NCBI GenBank assembly: GCA_016745215.1
Contig: CP050890.1
Coordinates: 7,333,001-7,397,000, forward strand
Length of the DNA: 64,000 nt
Source: Thiohalocapsa sp. PB-PSB1
Lineage (GTDB): Bacteria; Pseudomonadota; Gammaproteobacteria; Chromatiales; Chromatiaceae
Direction: 5' to 3'
Position 1 is the first letter of the stretch, and the number at the start of each line of letters is the position of its first letter. Below, in pieces: positions 43,792-53,366 of the stretch. The notes beneath the pieces were generated by a model. The model saw only the letters and a list, made by a program, of their open reading frames with translations. It did no database searches and was not told where the DNA came from. A program made the position numbers and the translations under genes.

Positions 43792-44196
43792 ATGTTCACC
43801 ACAGAGAACACAGAGGGCACAGAGTTGGAGAAAGATCCTTTGACAGGGGCGGTGATCGGTGCGGCAATCGAGGTCCATCGTCACCTTGGTCCTGGATTGC
43901 TGGAGTCGGCATATGAGGCATGTTTAGCGCATGAGTTGGGCCAGCAAGGCGTTGGATACCGACTCCAGGTTCCGTTGCCCGTTAAGTACAAAGGCGCGAG
44001 CCTGGACTGCGGCTACCGGATCGACATGGTTGTGGAAAACCGCTTGCTCTTGGAGCTAAAGGCGATCGAGCAAGTGCTGCCGATCCATACCGCCCAGATT
44101 CTGACCTACATGCGCTTGGCTTCGATCGACACCGGGTTGTTGATCAACTTCAACGTGACGCGCCTCGTCGATGGCGTCCAACGGTTCAAGTTATGA
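43792..44196 (+). CDS. GxxExxY protein
   Basis: This 134-aa PD-(D/E)XK-like protein of unknown function is named for the motif in GLLESAYEACLAHEL (G-x-x-E-x-x-Y). Later YRIDMVVENRLLLELKAIE provides the D...E-x-K core and TAQILTYMRL, VTRLVDGVQRF the usual tail. Its first ~12 codons (FTTENTEGTELE) are made of a CACAGAG-type repeat, as is common for this family, so the true start may be later. The ATG at 43792 lies three bases after the DUF499 stop. It may be an accessory nuclease or a mobile insertion in the operon. Confidence 0.85.
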   Translation: MFTTENTEGTELEKDPLTGAVIGAAIEVHRHLGPGLLESAYEACLAHELGQQGVGYRLQVPLPVKYKGASLDCGYRIDMVVENRLLLELKAIEQVLPIHTAQILTYMRLASIDTGLLINFNVTRLVDGVQRFKL

Positions 44197-44202
44197 AGAG
44201 TT

Positions 44203-44285
44203 TTTCACCACAGAGGACACAGAGAGCACAGAGGATATTGAGTCCTTTTCTTTCTCTCTGTGTCCTCTGTGTCCTCTGTGGTTAA
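44203..44285. repeat. CCACAGAGGACACAGAG inverted repeat
   Basis: TTCACCACAGAGGACACAGA at the left and TGTCCTCTGTGTCCTCTGTGG at the right form a long imperfect hairpin filling the gap after the GxxExxY gene. Related copies lie at 43797-43826 (coding) and 49022-49105. Confidence 0.85.
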
Positions 44286-44291
44286 TCTTAA

Positions 44292-44912
44292 ATGCCCAAG
44301 CAGAAACAGAAGCTCGACCTCAAGCAGCACCACAAGGAGCGCCTGGCCAAGCTGAACGCGAAGGCCCCCTTCGTCCTGCGCGTCACCGAATGGAAGGACA
44401 AGCCGATCCCGATCCTGGTGATCAAGGAGCGGCACTTCCGCGACGAGTACGAAGACGCTCGGGATGCGGACGGCCAACGGGGCAAGGCCCGGCCGGTCCT
44501 CATCGAGCGCGGCAGCCTCTACGGCGAGCCCCAGCACCGGTGCCTGCCCGTGCTGCGGCGCATCCTGGAGCCGGTCACCGACGAGGCCGGCATCCCCTTG
44601 GAGCTCAACCGCTACATGACACCCGAGGGCCTGCGCTTCCGCGGCAATCTGCCGCTCAACGAAGAGGCCGGCGCCAAGCTCGGCCTGATCTTCCGCCTCC
44701 AAGACCGGCTCAAGGATCTCGACCGGGTCGAGCTGATCGCCTACCGGGTCGCCCAGTTCACCCGCGAGGAGGCCGCCTACTGGCTCTCGCGGGCCACGAG
44801 CTTCGGCCCCAGCGCCAACCGCTGGGCGCTGTCTGGGCTGCGCATCATGCTCGGGGGGCATCCGAAGGACCCGGACATCGGCAATATGTTGGAACGCTTC
44901 AGGGCTGAGTGA
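44292..44912 (+). CDS. Conserved 206-aa companion protein of the DUF499/DUF1156 locus
   Basis: This soluble 206-aa protein begins with a basic helix (KQKQKLDLKQHHKERLAKLN) and then an alpha/beta body (PFVLRVTEWKDKPIPILVIKERHF ... GLRFRGNLPLNEEAGAKLGLIFRLQDRLKDLDRVELIAYRV). No catalytic motif was recognised. I recall uncharacterised proteins of this sort between DUF499 and DUF1156 genes (perhaps the DUF7680 family), but this is unverified. Its TGA overlaps the methylase ATG (TGATG), which supports co-translation and a shared function. Confidence 0.72.
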   Translation: MPKQKQKLDLKQHHKERLAKLNAKAPFVLRVTEWKDKPIPILVIKERHFRDEYEDARDADGQRGKARPVLIERGSLYGEPQHRCLPVLRRILEPVTDEAGIPLELNRYMTPEGLRFRGNLPLNEEAGAKLGLIFRLQDRLKDLDRVELIAYRVAQFTREEAAYWLSRATSFGPSANRWALSGLRIMLGGHPKDPDIGNMLERFRAE

Positions 44913-47900
44913 TGGAAAGACACGACGACCTTCGGTTGATCGAGGTGGGGTTTCCATGTCACCAGGTGGGTGCAGAGACCACCCGAGAGCGCGACACCGG
45001 CCTGGCCCCCCCAACGCACCGCCTCCACGTCTGGTGGGCACGCCGACCGCTGACGCCCAGCCGCGCCGCAATTGTGGCGTCCCTTGACCCCGCCGGCACG
45101 GTCCCAGACACCTTCATCCGGCAGCTCGGCATTGAGCAGGTGCAGGCGCTGGTGTACGGCGAACCCTGGACCTTAACCGGCAATTTGCTTGAGCGTGTCC
45201 ATCCCCTCGGCAACGAACAAGTCTTGCGGGTTGACGGCGTAGTATTGCGGGCACTTGATAAGGAGCAGGAGTTCCGAGCTGAGAATCGAAGCCAAATAGC
45301 AGCTCTGAAGGCCGATAGACCAGATCTGGTTGGTGACCCTGTGTTGAGACAATGGGAAGAGCAAAGTCGCCCGCTACCGATGCCTTGGCCACGGGAAGGG
45401 GAGGTTTTTCCTGTACGGCACGTGACGGGAGACCCGGCATGGTTTAAGGATCTCATGACGCTGGCCAAGGCAAACGATACCCGTGTGCCGAATCTTTACG
45501 GGTACGACAGGGCGTACGCAACGCCAGTTGCCTATAGGCCAAGCGGCCTGACGGTGCTCGACCCGACCGCTGGTGGCGGCTCCATTCCGTTCGAGGCGCT
45601 TCGTCTTGGACATAAAGTAGTCGCGAACGAGCTCAATCCTGTCGCTACTGCCATTCTTTATGCGACCCTGGACTATCCGGCGCGTTTTGGCCGAGATCTC
45701 GTTAAGAACATTGAGAACTGGGGAGCAAGACTTCTTGCCAGACTCGATGAATCCCTTCCTCCAGTGTTTCTCGCCGAGGGCTCTCTACCCGAAGAAGAGA
45801 AGCGCTCACTCCGAGCCTATCTAGGGCAAGCCCCGGAGCACTTCGAGACCTTCAATCGAGAGCAAATAACCTCGTACCTGTTCGTACGCCAGACAACTTG
45901 TCCCCATTGCGGCGGCGAGGCCCCACTGCTCAACACCCATTGGCTGTCCAAGGAGGCGTCCGACCCTTGGGGTGCTCGCATGATCCCCGAGAACGGTACC
46001 GTTCGTTTCGACACCTACCGGATTGTGCACGGCAGGGGCCCCAATGGCGAGGACCCCAACGCAGCAACGGTCAACCGAGGCACCGGCCAATGTGTGCACT
46101 GCAAGCAGGCCATCGACGGTGATGAGATCAAGCGGCAGGCGCGTAGCGAGTCACCCCACGGGGGATGGGAGGATCGGCTTTACGCGGTGGTCGCGGTGCG
46201 CTTGGAGCCTAAGCTCGACCGCCATGGCAAACCCGAGCGTTACAGCTCGGGCGCCCGCAAGGGCGAGATCAAGACCCGCAAGATCCGGTACTTCCGTCCG
46301 CCGAATCAGCGCGACCTCGACGCCTTGGCAGAGGCGGAGCGCAGACTGAAGGAGGACTGGGAGCGATGGGACGCGGCGGGGCTGATCCCGACCGGAAGCA
46401 TAGATAAGTATTCCAACTACGATCGTGGCCACCGGATGTACGGCGAGGAACGGTGGTGCGACATGTTTACACCACGGCAGCTCATCGGACATGTCACGCT
46501 CACGGAGGAACTGGTCCGCCGCACGCCGGAGATTCTCGCAGAGCTGGGCCGAGAACGTGGTCGCGCCGTCGTCACCTACCTCCAGTTCGCGATCGACAAG
46601 GGCGCAGACTACAACAGCCGCCACACCCGCTGGGAATATACCCGTGGCATCATCAAAGGTACGTTCGGCCGCCATAATTTTGCGATCCAGTGGACGTTCG
46701 GCGAGATGGTCTTCGTGGGATCAAACTCCGGAGCCGCGTGGGCACTCTCCCAGGCCGTAGACGCATACAAGGGGATCGCAGATCTCGCAGAGCCCGTGTA
46801 CTTAAAGACAGAGGGTGCGCCGCCGGTAACCATCTTGAATCAGGCAGCCGCATACCTGCCGCAGGTGCCCGATCAATCCGTCGACCTAGTCTGCATGGAT
46901 CCTCCGTACTACGACAATGTGCTGTACGCGGAGCTTTCCGATTATTACTACGTATGGCAGAAGCGCACGCTTAGCGACTTTTATCCTGGCGTTTTCAATC
47001 GGCGCCTAACAGACAAGAAAACCGAGGCTGTAGCTAATCGCGCCAGAGACGGAAGCGGAGCAAAAGCAAAGCAAGAATACGAGCGCATGATGGGGGAGAT
47101 CTTCCAGGAGTGCCGGCGCACGCTGAAGAACGACGGTTTGTTTACCCTGATGTTCAACCATAAGTCGCAGGATGCATGGGAAACGCTGACTCGCTCACTC
47201 GTCGAGGCGGGCTGGGAGATCACCGCGTGCTTTCCCGTTGAGTCAGAGAGCAGCCATTCAACTCACCAAATGAACCTCGCCGCGGCTGCCAGCTCGATCT
47301 TTATCGCTTGCCGCAAGCGCGATCAAAACGAAACCGGCACAACTGTGTGGCAAGGCTTCGGCGGCCAAGGCGTGCGCTACGATATCGAGCGTGCGGTTCA
47401 CTCCGGCTTGGAGGATTTCGTGCCGCTGAGGCTGAACCCGGTCGACGAGATGGTAGCGAGCTACGGCAGGGCCCTTCAGGTGCTCACCGCGAACTGGCCC
47501 GTGCAGGACGGTGACGAGCTGGTAAGTCCTATTCAGGCCATGAACGAGGCCAGCCGCGTCGTGGCCCAGAGCCGGGTCAGCCGCATCACCAAGGGCAAGG
47601 TCCAGGTCGGCGATCTCGACAGCGAGACCGCGATGGCCCTGACCATCCTCGGCATCTGGGAGTGCTTGGATGTCGCCTACGACGACATCCTTCTGCTGTC
47701 GAAGTCCTTGGGGATCGCCCTGGTCAACAAGACCAGCAGCTCGGGGAGCACTGGATACAAGGTCACCGACCGCGAGATCGGCCTGAACACCGAGACCGGC
47801 GGTCGCGCCTCGAAGTCGGAGCAGGTCCACGCCCCCCTCGTTCGCAAGGGCTCCAAGCTGCGCCTGGCTCTGCCGGAAGAACGACAACCGGCCCGGCTCG

Positions 47901-48118
47901 CCAACCCGCAGACCGACTGGGACCGCCTCCACGGCCTGATCATGGCCTACCGCGAGGGCGACATCCCAGTGGCCCGGGCCTACCTGCAAGAGCACGCCGC
48001 CGAGCACTCGGACCGCATCATCGACCTCCTCGAGGTCTGGGCCGCCGAGGCCCGACACCCAGACCGCCAACGCGAGGCTCGTACCATGCTTTACGGCCTG
48101 GGCAGACAGCTGAGCTGA
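44912..48118 (+). CDS. DUF1156 (COG1743) Zn-ribbon adenine-specific DNA methyltransferase
   Basis: This 1068-aa SAM-dependent DNA methylase starts with the DUF1156 segment HRLHVWWARRPLTPSRAAI. The SAM-binding motif is LDPTAGGGSIPFEAL (about 216-230), a zinc-ribbon has C-P-H-C-G-G (about 329) and C-V-H-C-K (about 394), and catalytic DPPYYDNVLY lies at about 662-671. Motif order (I before IV) and DPPY fit amino-methylation of adenine. The C-terminal third contains alpha-helical segments and may contribute to target recognition. The ATG at 44912 overlaps the preceding stop; a GTG three bases earlier is an alternative. It is the likely modification enzyme of this locus. Confidence 0.9.
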   Translation: MERHDDLRLIEVGFPCHQVGAETTRERDTGLAPPTHRLHVWWARRPLTPSRAAIVASLDPAGTVPDTFIRQLGIEQVQALVYGEPWTLTGNLLERVHPLGNEQVLRVDGVVLRALDKEQEFRAENRSQIAALKADRPDLVGDPVLRQWEEQSRPLPMPWPREGEVFPVRHVTGDPAWFKDLMTLAKANDTRVPNLYGYDRAYATPVAYRPSGLTVLDPTAGGGSIPFEALRLGHKVVANELNPVATAILYATLDYPARFGRDLVKNIENWGARLLARLDESLPPVFLAEGSLPEEEKRSLRAYLGQAPEHFETFNREQITSYLFVRQTTCPHCGGEAPLLNTHWLSKEASDPWGARMIPENGTVRFDTYRIVHGRGPNGEDPNAATVNRGTGQCVHCKQAIDGDEIKRQARSESPHGGWEDRLYAVVAVRLEPKLDRHGKPERYSSGARKGEIKTRKIRYFRPPNQRDLDALAEAERRLKEDWERWDAAGLIPTGSIDKYSNYDRGHRMYGEERWCDMFTPRQLIGHVTLTEELVRRTPEILAELGRERGRAVVTYLQFAIDKGADYNSRHTRWEYTRGIIKGTFGRHNFAIQWTFGEMVFVGSNSGAAWALSQAVDAYKGIADLAEPVYLKTEGAPPVTILNQAAAYLPQVPDQSVDLVCMDPPYYDNVLYAELSDYYYVWQKRTLSDFYPGVFNRRLTDKKTEAVANRARDGSGAKAKQEYERMMGEIFQECRRTLKNDGLFTLMFNHKSQDAWETLTRSLVEAGWEITACFPVESESSHSTHQMNLAAAASSIFIACRKRDQNETGTTVWQGFGGQGVRYDIERAVHSGLEDFVPLRLNPVDEMVASYGRALQVLTANWPVQDGDELVSPIQAMNEASRVVAQSRVSRITKGKVQVGDLDSETAMALTILGIWECLDVAYDDILLLSKSLGIALVNKTSSSGSTGYKVTDREIGLNTETGGRASKSEQVHAPLVRKGSKLRLALPEERQPARLANPQTDWDRLHGLIMAYREGDIPVARAYLQEHAAEHSDRIIDLLEVWAAEARHPDRQREARTMLYGLGRQLS

Positions 48119-48134
48119 TCATCAGACCGCCGCC

Positions 48135-48488
48135 ATGAAGACCGAGCACGACGCCAGCATCGACACCGCGACCGCGGAGGCCCTGCGCCTGTTCGCCGAG
48201 CGGATCACGGCCAAGTACGACGTGCTGGACATGATGCTGTTCGGCAGTCGCGCCCGCGGCGATCACGCCCGCGACAGCGACGCCGATGTCGCCGTGCTGC
48301 TGCGCGGAGATCACCAGCGCCTGCTGCCCACCAAGCTCGCGATGGCCGACGAGGCCTTTGACGTCCTGCTGGAGACCGGGATTCGCATCCAACCCCTGCC
48401 CATCTGGGAAGACGAGTGGGCGGACCCGGATCACTACGCCAATCCTCGCCTGCTGAAGAACATCGCCCGCGAGGGCCTGCGCTTGTGA
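48135..48488 (+). CDS. MNT-type nucleotidyltransferase (MntA-like)
   Basis: This 117-aa minimal nucleotidyltransferase has the motif G-S-x10-D-x-D visible in FGSRARGDHARDSDADVAV (about 37-55). In characterised MNT/HEPN pairs this protein transfers AMP groups to the HEPN toxin and neutralises it. It starts 16 bases after the methylase, and its TGA overlaps the GTG of the HEPN gene (GTGA). Location inside a DNA-modification operon suggests that the pair is an embedded toxin-antitoxin or guard module. Confidence 0.85.
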   Translation: MKTEHDASIDTATAEALRLFAERITAKYDVLDMMLFGSRARGDHARDSDADVAVLLRGDHQRLLPTKLAMADEAFDVLLETGIRIQPLPIWEDEWADPDHYANPRLLKNIAREGLRL

Positions 48489-48871
48489 CCCAACCAAACG
48501 CCAGTGCAGCGCTGATGCAAAAGGCCGACCGCGCCTTGGCATCGGCTCGCCTGTTGCTCGACGCCGGTGATACCGACGGGGCCTGCAATCGGGCCTACTA
48601 CGCGATGTTCGATGCCGCGCGGGCCGCGCTCGCCAACGAGGTCGAGCCCGAGACCACCAAGACTCATAGCGGTCTGATCGCGGCCTTCGGGCTCCAACTG
48701 GTCAAGCCCGGCCGGCTTCCGAAGGAGCTGGGACGGATGCTGAATCGCGCGGAGGAGGTCCGGCTGCTGGCGGACTACACCGGCGGCTCGGTCGAACCGG
48801 CGGATGCGACGGAGCTGCTCTCTCAGGCCGAGGCCTTCGTCAACGCGGTGCGAGACTATCTGGATGGATAA
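48485..48871 (+). CDS. HEPN-domain protein, partner of MNT nucleotidyltransferase
   Basis: This 128-aa all-helical protein has the HEPN/UPF0332 pattern: LMQKADRALASARLLLDAGDTDGACNRAYYAMFDAARAAL followed by KTHSGLIAAFG and RAEEVRLLADYTG. The start is the GTG at 48485, overlapping the MNT stop; the longer open frame upstream is noncoding overlap. The R-x4-6-H ribonuclease motif of active HepT toxins is not evident; it may be inactive, divergent or of the UPF0332 subgroup. It forms a pair with the MNT protein. Confidence 0.82.
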   Translation: MTQPNASAALMQKADRALASARLLLDAGDTDGACNRAYYAMFDAARAALANEVEPETTKTHSGLIAAFGLQLVKPGRLPKELGRMLNRAEEVRLLADYTGGSVEPADATELLSQAEAFVNAVRDYLDG

Positions 48872-49128
<257 letters not shown>

Positions 49129-52100
49129 ATGAGCGGCCAGCCCTCGACTCCCTGCCTCTCCGACTCGGTCTGGCAAGCCTGGTACCGCAGCACCGAGTGC
49201 GACATCCTGCACGACTTCTATATCCCGGCGCTGCGTGCGTCGGTGCGCTACGACCGGGTTGCCGGTTACTTCACCTCCACGTCCCTGGCCGTGGCCTCCC
49301 AGGGCTTCACGGCGCTGATCAAGAACCAGGGGCATGTGCGCCTGGTGGTCGGCGCCGACCTGGACCCCGAGGACGTGCGCGCCATCGTCGACCAGGACGA
49401 CCGCAAGCGCCTGGCCGATTCCCTGCTGGCCGAGCTGGGAGGTCTCGCTGATTGGCCGGAGACTGTCACGAACGGCCTGGGCCTATTGAGCTGGATGGTC
49501 CAAGAGGGTTATCTGGAGCTGCGGGTTGCGCTGCGCGTGCATCGAGAGACGGGCGAGCCCCTGCCCTTCTCTTCCCGCATCGACGGCTATGCCCATGAGA
49601 AGTGGGCCATCTTCCGGGATGCAGAGGACAACCGGCTGGTCGCCGCCGGCTCGCTGAACGAATCGAAGACGGCCCTAACGGCCAACGCCGAGAATCTGGT
49701 GGTCCGCTGCGACTGGGAGGGGGACAAGGACGCCCAGTTCGCCGACCGGGTGGACGCGTCCTTCGAGGCCATCTGGAACGACGACGATCCCGGTCTGCGC
49801 GTACTGACGCTGCCGGATGCGGTCCAGGAGCGGCTGATCCAGATCGCGACCAAGGTAACCAAACCGAAGGAGATCGATGGCTCCTCGGAGCTGCCGCCGG
49901 AGGCGCCGCGACCCTCGGCAAGGGAGTGGCTCCAGTTCGCGATCCTGCGGGATGCGCCGCGTATGCCCAACGGTCGGCTGGTGGGCATGGTGACGGCGCC
50001 GGTGGAGCCCTGGCCCCATCAGGCGGTCGTCGCGCGGCGGCTGATCAAGTCCTGGCCCTATAGCTTTCTGCTCTGCGACGAGGTCGGGCTCGGCAAGACC
50101 ATCGAGGCGGGTCTGGCGCTGCGATCGCTGATCCTGTCCGGCCTGGCACGCCGGGTCTTGATCGCTCCGCCGGCGAGCCTGGGCAAGCAATGGCACAACG
50201 AGCTGAAAGAGAAGTTCTATCTGCCCTTCGCCCGAGCCCTGAACGGCGCCAAGCCCCGCCACGAGGTTATCCATCCGACCGAGCGGCAATTCCCGAGCAA
50301 GACGGTGTTCGCACCGGACCTGGCCATCGTCTCGACGGGCCTGGTGCGCCGAAAGGAGCTTTGCGGTGAGTTGACGAGCCACGAGTGGGACATCGCCCTG
50401 GTCGACGAGGCCCATTATGCAAGGCGCAAGAACGCGACCCAAGGCACCACGGTGCAACCCCGCTACGGGGAGCTCTATCGTGCCGTCGCCGATGGGCTGC
50501 GACCACGCGCCAAGGCCCTGTGGTTGGCGACCGCGACGCCGATGCAGCTCGATCCCATCGAGGTCTACGACCTGTTCCAGCTGACCCGGCGTGTCGGCCC
50601 GTTCTTGCAGGACCCGTCGCTGACGGCGGCCTACTACGAGGTTCAGGGCCGCATCCAGCGCGGCGAGCAGGTCTATCCGGACGAGCTGGCGTTCGTGCGC
50701 CAGGTTCTGCGCTCGATCCACCGCCATGATCCGGAGCTGGCCGAGCACATCCGCGAGACCGTGCTGACACCGGCGAACCGGATGCAGTACGACAACTGGC
50801 TGGAGAAAGGCTTTCCGCCAACCGCATTCAGCCTGAAGCAGCTCCTGCGCGCGATCTTCGCGTCCGCGCCTCTGTCGCGGGTGATGATGCGCCACAACCG
50901 CGCCCTGCTGCGCGTCTACCAGCAGAACGGAGAGCTGAAGAGCAATCTCGCCCATCGCCATGTGCTGCCGATGCGGCGCATCCAGTACACGGCCCAGGAG
51001 AAACATGCCTACGAGTCCCTGGAGGACTATGCCCAGGACCTCGCGCAGCAGGTAACCGCAGCCAACGACCAACAGACGCGGGTCTCAACCGGCTTCTACC
51101 TGAGCTTTCTCCGACGACGCTTCGCATCGAGCCTCTGGGCCATCGCCGAGACCCTGCGCCGGCGGCGCGATCGGGTCGCGGCAACCCTGGAGTATCTGGA
51201 GAACGGTGGTTCGCCCGCGGCCCTGGCGACCGGGAGCACAGTCGAGGGCGAGGAAGACTTCGAGCTGGACGACTCGGACGCCGAGATCATCGATCAACTC
51301 CTGAAGAATCGGACCGAGGAAGACCTGCGTTGGGAGCTGGAGCGTCTGGGCGAGATGCTCGGGAGCAGTCTGTACGACGCCGCGCCCGCCTCGTCGAAGA
51401 TGCAGGTCCTGCTCGGCTATGTGCAACAACGCAAGGACACGGAGCGACCCGGTCGTATCGACCAAATGGTGATCTTCAGCCAGTTCTGGGACACCGTTCA
51501 GGATCTCGTCAGGCGCTTCAAGCAGGTCAACCAGAAGTTCCTGATCGGGACCTACTCCGGCCGAGGCGGCCAGTACACCGACCCAGAAACAGGAAAGCTG
51601 GTCGGCACCGAGCGCGAGGAGATCAAGAAGCGCTTCCTGCGTGGTCAGATCGACATCCTGGTCTGCACCGATGCCGCCGCCGAGGGCCTGAACCTCCAGA
51701 CCGCCGACTACCTGGTCAACTTCGACCTGCCCTGGAACCCGGCCAAGGTGGAGCAGCGCATCGGCCGCATCGACCGTATCGGTCAAAGACACAACCATAT
51801 CTACGTCCAGAACCTTTGCTACCTGGACTCCGTCGAGGAGATCGTCTACGACCGGCTTCTGAACCGTTTGGGCAACATGATCTCGGTCGTGGGCGAGCAG
51901 CAGCTCTCGATGTTGCCGGTGACCGAGGAGGACTTCCGCCGCCTGGCCGATGGCGAGATCACCGAGCAGGCCCTGGAGAAGCAAGCCCTGGAGCGCGTTG
52001 CCGTCACCCAGCGCCGCATCCGCGAGACCGAGTTGACCGGCCAGGAGATCTACGACATCTACCAACGCATGGCCCAGCGCGATGCGGGCCAACGGCTACC

Positions 52101-53028
52101 GGCAACCCTCGACGACACCTGGGATGTCTTGACCTCGTCCAAATACCTCGCGGCTATCGGCTGCCATCGAGCCGCCAACCTGACCGGCGATGCCCGCGAG
52201 CCACTGCTGCTGGCTGGCATCCCCGGCGTCCCGGACGGCACGGCCATGACCGTGGACCGCGATCTGTTCGATGAAGGCATCGAGGCCCTCGGCACACGGC
52301 TCCACTTCGCGACCTACGGCGATACCCACTTCGACGCCTTGATGGAACTCTCCGCGACCTGGGAGACGCCGTCCTGCGTCCGGCGAATTGCCGTGACGCC
52401 GAAAGGACTGCACAACCAGTACTTGGGCTATGTGGTCGCCGTGAAAGACGATCCGGCCGGACACCTTCGCCTGATCACCGCCATCTCCCAGCTTTCCGAG
52501 TTGCGCCTCGACGAGTCAGCGACGGTCACCGAAGAGGACGCGGCACCCCTCAAAGCGCAGCTACAGGCCCAGGCCGACCGCGAGTTCAAGCTGAGCGCCC
52601 ACGTCGACACCATCGAGGCCGACAACATGCTGTCCGGCAAGGCACAAGCCGCCCTCTCGCTCGGCGTCGCCTTCGGCTCCATCACCAGCCGCCAGAAGTT
52701 CGGCAACGGCGACCCGAACTTCTGGAAGGAGATCGACGCTTGGCGAGCCCAAATCGAGTCCCGCACGGCCGCCGGCGGCGCCCTCCGCGTGCAGCACATC
52801 CCAAGCGATCTCAGCAACGTTGCCTCGACCGCCTTCCTCCCCTTCGACGTCAAGCGGAAGGTGAGCGAAGACACCTACTGGATCGAACGAGCGCCGGGCC
52901 TGCTACTGTCCAGCGCCGCAGACACCGCCTGCCGGGCCGCTGACGGGATCAAGCGGAAGAAGTCGGATGTCTCGACCGAGTTCGGCCTTGAACGTCTTCG
53001 CAACCAACTGCGTTCCTATCTCCGATAG
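49129..53028 (+). CDS. PLD-like domain/SNF2 helicase fusion
   Basis: This 1299-aa protein starts with a phospholipase D-like module (RYDRVAGYFTS; HEKWAIF at 156-162 with AAGSLNES), in which the H-x-K pair and S/N of an HKD-type active site are recognisable. SNF2 helicase lobes follow: CDEVGLGKTIEAGL (Walker A, about 316-329), VDEAHYARR (DEAH about 426-429), ATATPMQLDP, and in lobe two TDAAAEGLNLQTADYLVNFDLPWNP and QRIGRIDRIGQ. PLD-SNF2 fusions are typical of phage-defence loci. It is probably the motor and possibly the nuclease of this system, acting with DUF499 and DUF1156 proteins. The gene is complete. Ribosome-binding site weak; the start at 49129 fits homolog-like MSGQPSTPCLSDS. Confidence 0.9.
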   Translation: MSGQPSTPCLSDSVWQAWYRSTECDILHDFYIPALRASVRYDRVAGYFTSTSLAVASQGFTALIKNQGHVRLVVGADLDPEDVRAIVDQDDRKRLADSLLAELGGLADWPETVTNGLGLLSWMVQEGYLELRVALRVHRETGEPLPFSSRIDGYAHEKWAIFRDAEDNRLVAAGSLNESKTALTANAENLVVRCDWEGDKDAQFADRVDASFEAIWNDDDPGLRVLTLPDAVQERLIQIATKVTKPKEIDGSSELPPEAPRPSAREWLQFAILRDAPRMPNGRLVGMVTAPVEPWPHQAVVARRLIKSWPYSFLLCDEVGLGKTIEAGLALRSLILSGLARRVLIAPPASLGKQWHNELKEKFYLPFARALNGAKPRHEVIHPTERQFPSKTVFAPDLAIVSTGLVRRKELCGELTSHEWDIALVDEAHYARRKNATQGTTVQPRYGELYRAVADGLRPRAKALWLATATPMQLDPIEVYDLFQLTRRVGPFLQDPSLTAAYYEVQGRIQRGEQVYPDELAFVRQVLRSIHRHDPELAEHIRETVLTPANRMQYDNWLEKGFPPTAFSLKQLLRAIFASAPLSRVMMRHNRALLRVYQQNGELKSNLAHRHVLPMRRIQYTAQEKHAYESLEDYAQDLAQQVTAANDQQTRVSTGFYLSFLRRRFASSLWAIAETLRRRRDRVAATLEYLENGGSPAALATGSTVEGEEDFELDDSDAEIIDQLLKNRTEEDLRWELERLGEMLGSSLYDAAPASSKMQVLLGYVQQRKDTERPGRIDQMVIFSQFWDTVQDLVRRFKQVNQKFLIGTYSGRGGQYTDPETGKLVGTEREEIKKRFLRGQIDILVCTDAAAEGLNLQTADYLVNFDLPWNPAKVEQRIGRIDRIGQRHNHIYVQNLCYLDSVEEIVYDRLLNRLGNMISVVGEQQLSMLPVTEEDFRRLADGEITEQALEKQALERVAVTQRRIRETELTGQEIYDIYQRMAQRDAGQRLPATLDDTWDVLTSSKYLAAIGCHRAANLTGDAREPLLLAGIPGVPDGTAMTVDRDLFDEGIEALGTRLHFATYGDTHFDALMELSATWETPSCVRRIAVTPKGLHNQYLGYVVAVKDDPAGHLRLITAISQLSELRLDESATVTEEDAAPLKAQLQAQADREFKLSAHVDTIEADNMLSGKAQAALSLGVAFGSITSRQKFGNGDPNFWKEIDAWRAQIESRTAAGGALRVQHIPSDLSNVASTAFLPFDVKRKVSEDTYWIERAPGLLLSSAADTACRAADGIKRKKSDVSTEFGLERLRNQLRSYLR

Positions 53029-53049
53029 TACTCCCGTGCTGTTTTCCTC

Positions 53050-53241
53050 CTAACCGCTCTTGGTCTTCTTGTTCCCACAGCTAGCGCTACGCATCAGCAC
53101 TTGCATGACTTCATCCGCCCAAATTTCGTCAATGACATCTCCCTTCCCGTCGCTCGGCAGATCCTTGTCCAATTTCCAGATAAACCTAATCTTTCTTTGT
53201 GCGGCAGTTGTGCTCTCATCGATATCGGTTGCTAGATAGTA
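53050..53241 (-). pseudogene. Unidentified C-terminal coding fragment
   Basis: About 63 codons (YYLATDIDESTTAAQRKIRF, then IWKLDKDLPSDGKGDVIDEI, ending GNKKTKSG and TAG) read like genuine protein and are cut off by the REPIN at about 53240. No family was recognised. It may be the tail of a gene once belonging to the defence operon. Confidence 0.4.
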
Positions 53242-53283
53242 CGAAAACGGGGACTACGAAAACGGGGACCGAAAAAGGGGACG

Positions 53284-53365
53284 ACCGAAAACGGAGACAG
53301 ACCACGTTTTCCGCGTTTTACAGAATCGCGCTCATGCCGAAAACCGTGGTCTGTCCCCGTTTTCC
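53284..53365. repeat. REPIN-like palindrome (GGGGACAGAC family)
   Basis: CCGAAAACGGAGACAGACC faces GGTCTGTCCCCGTTTTCC with CCGCGTTTTACAGAATCG between. Preceded by shorter ACGGGGAC fragments from 53243. Confidence 0.75.
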
Positions 53366-53366
53366 T

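Noticed and set aside
40438..43884. 1148-codon minus-strand open frame opposite DUF499
   Set aside because: Antisense shadow caused by high GC codon use; the plus-strand protein has clear P-loop and family segments.
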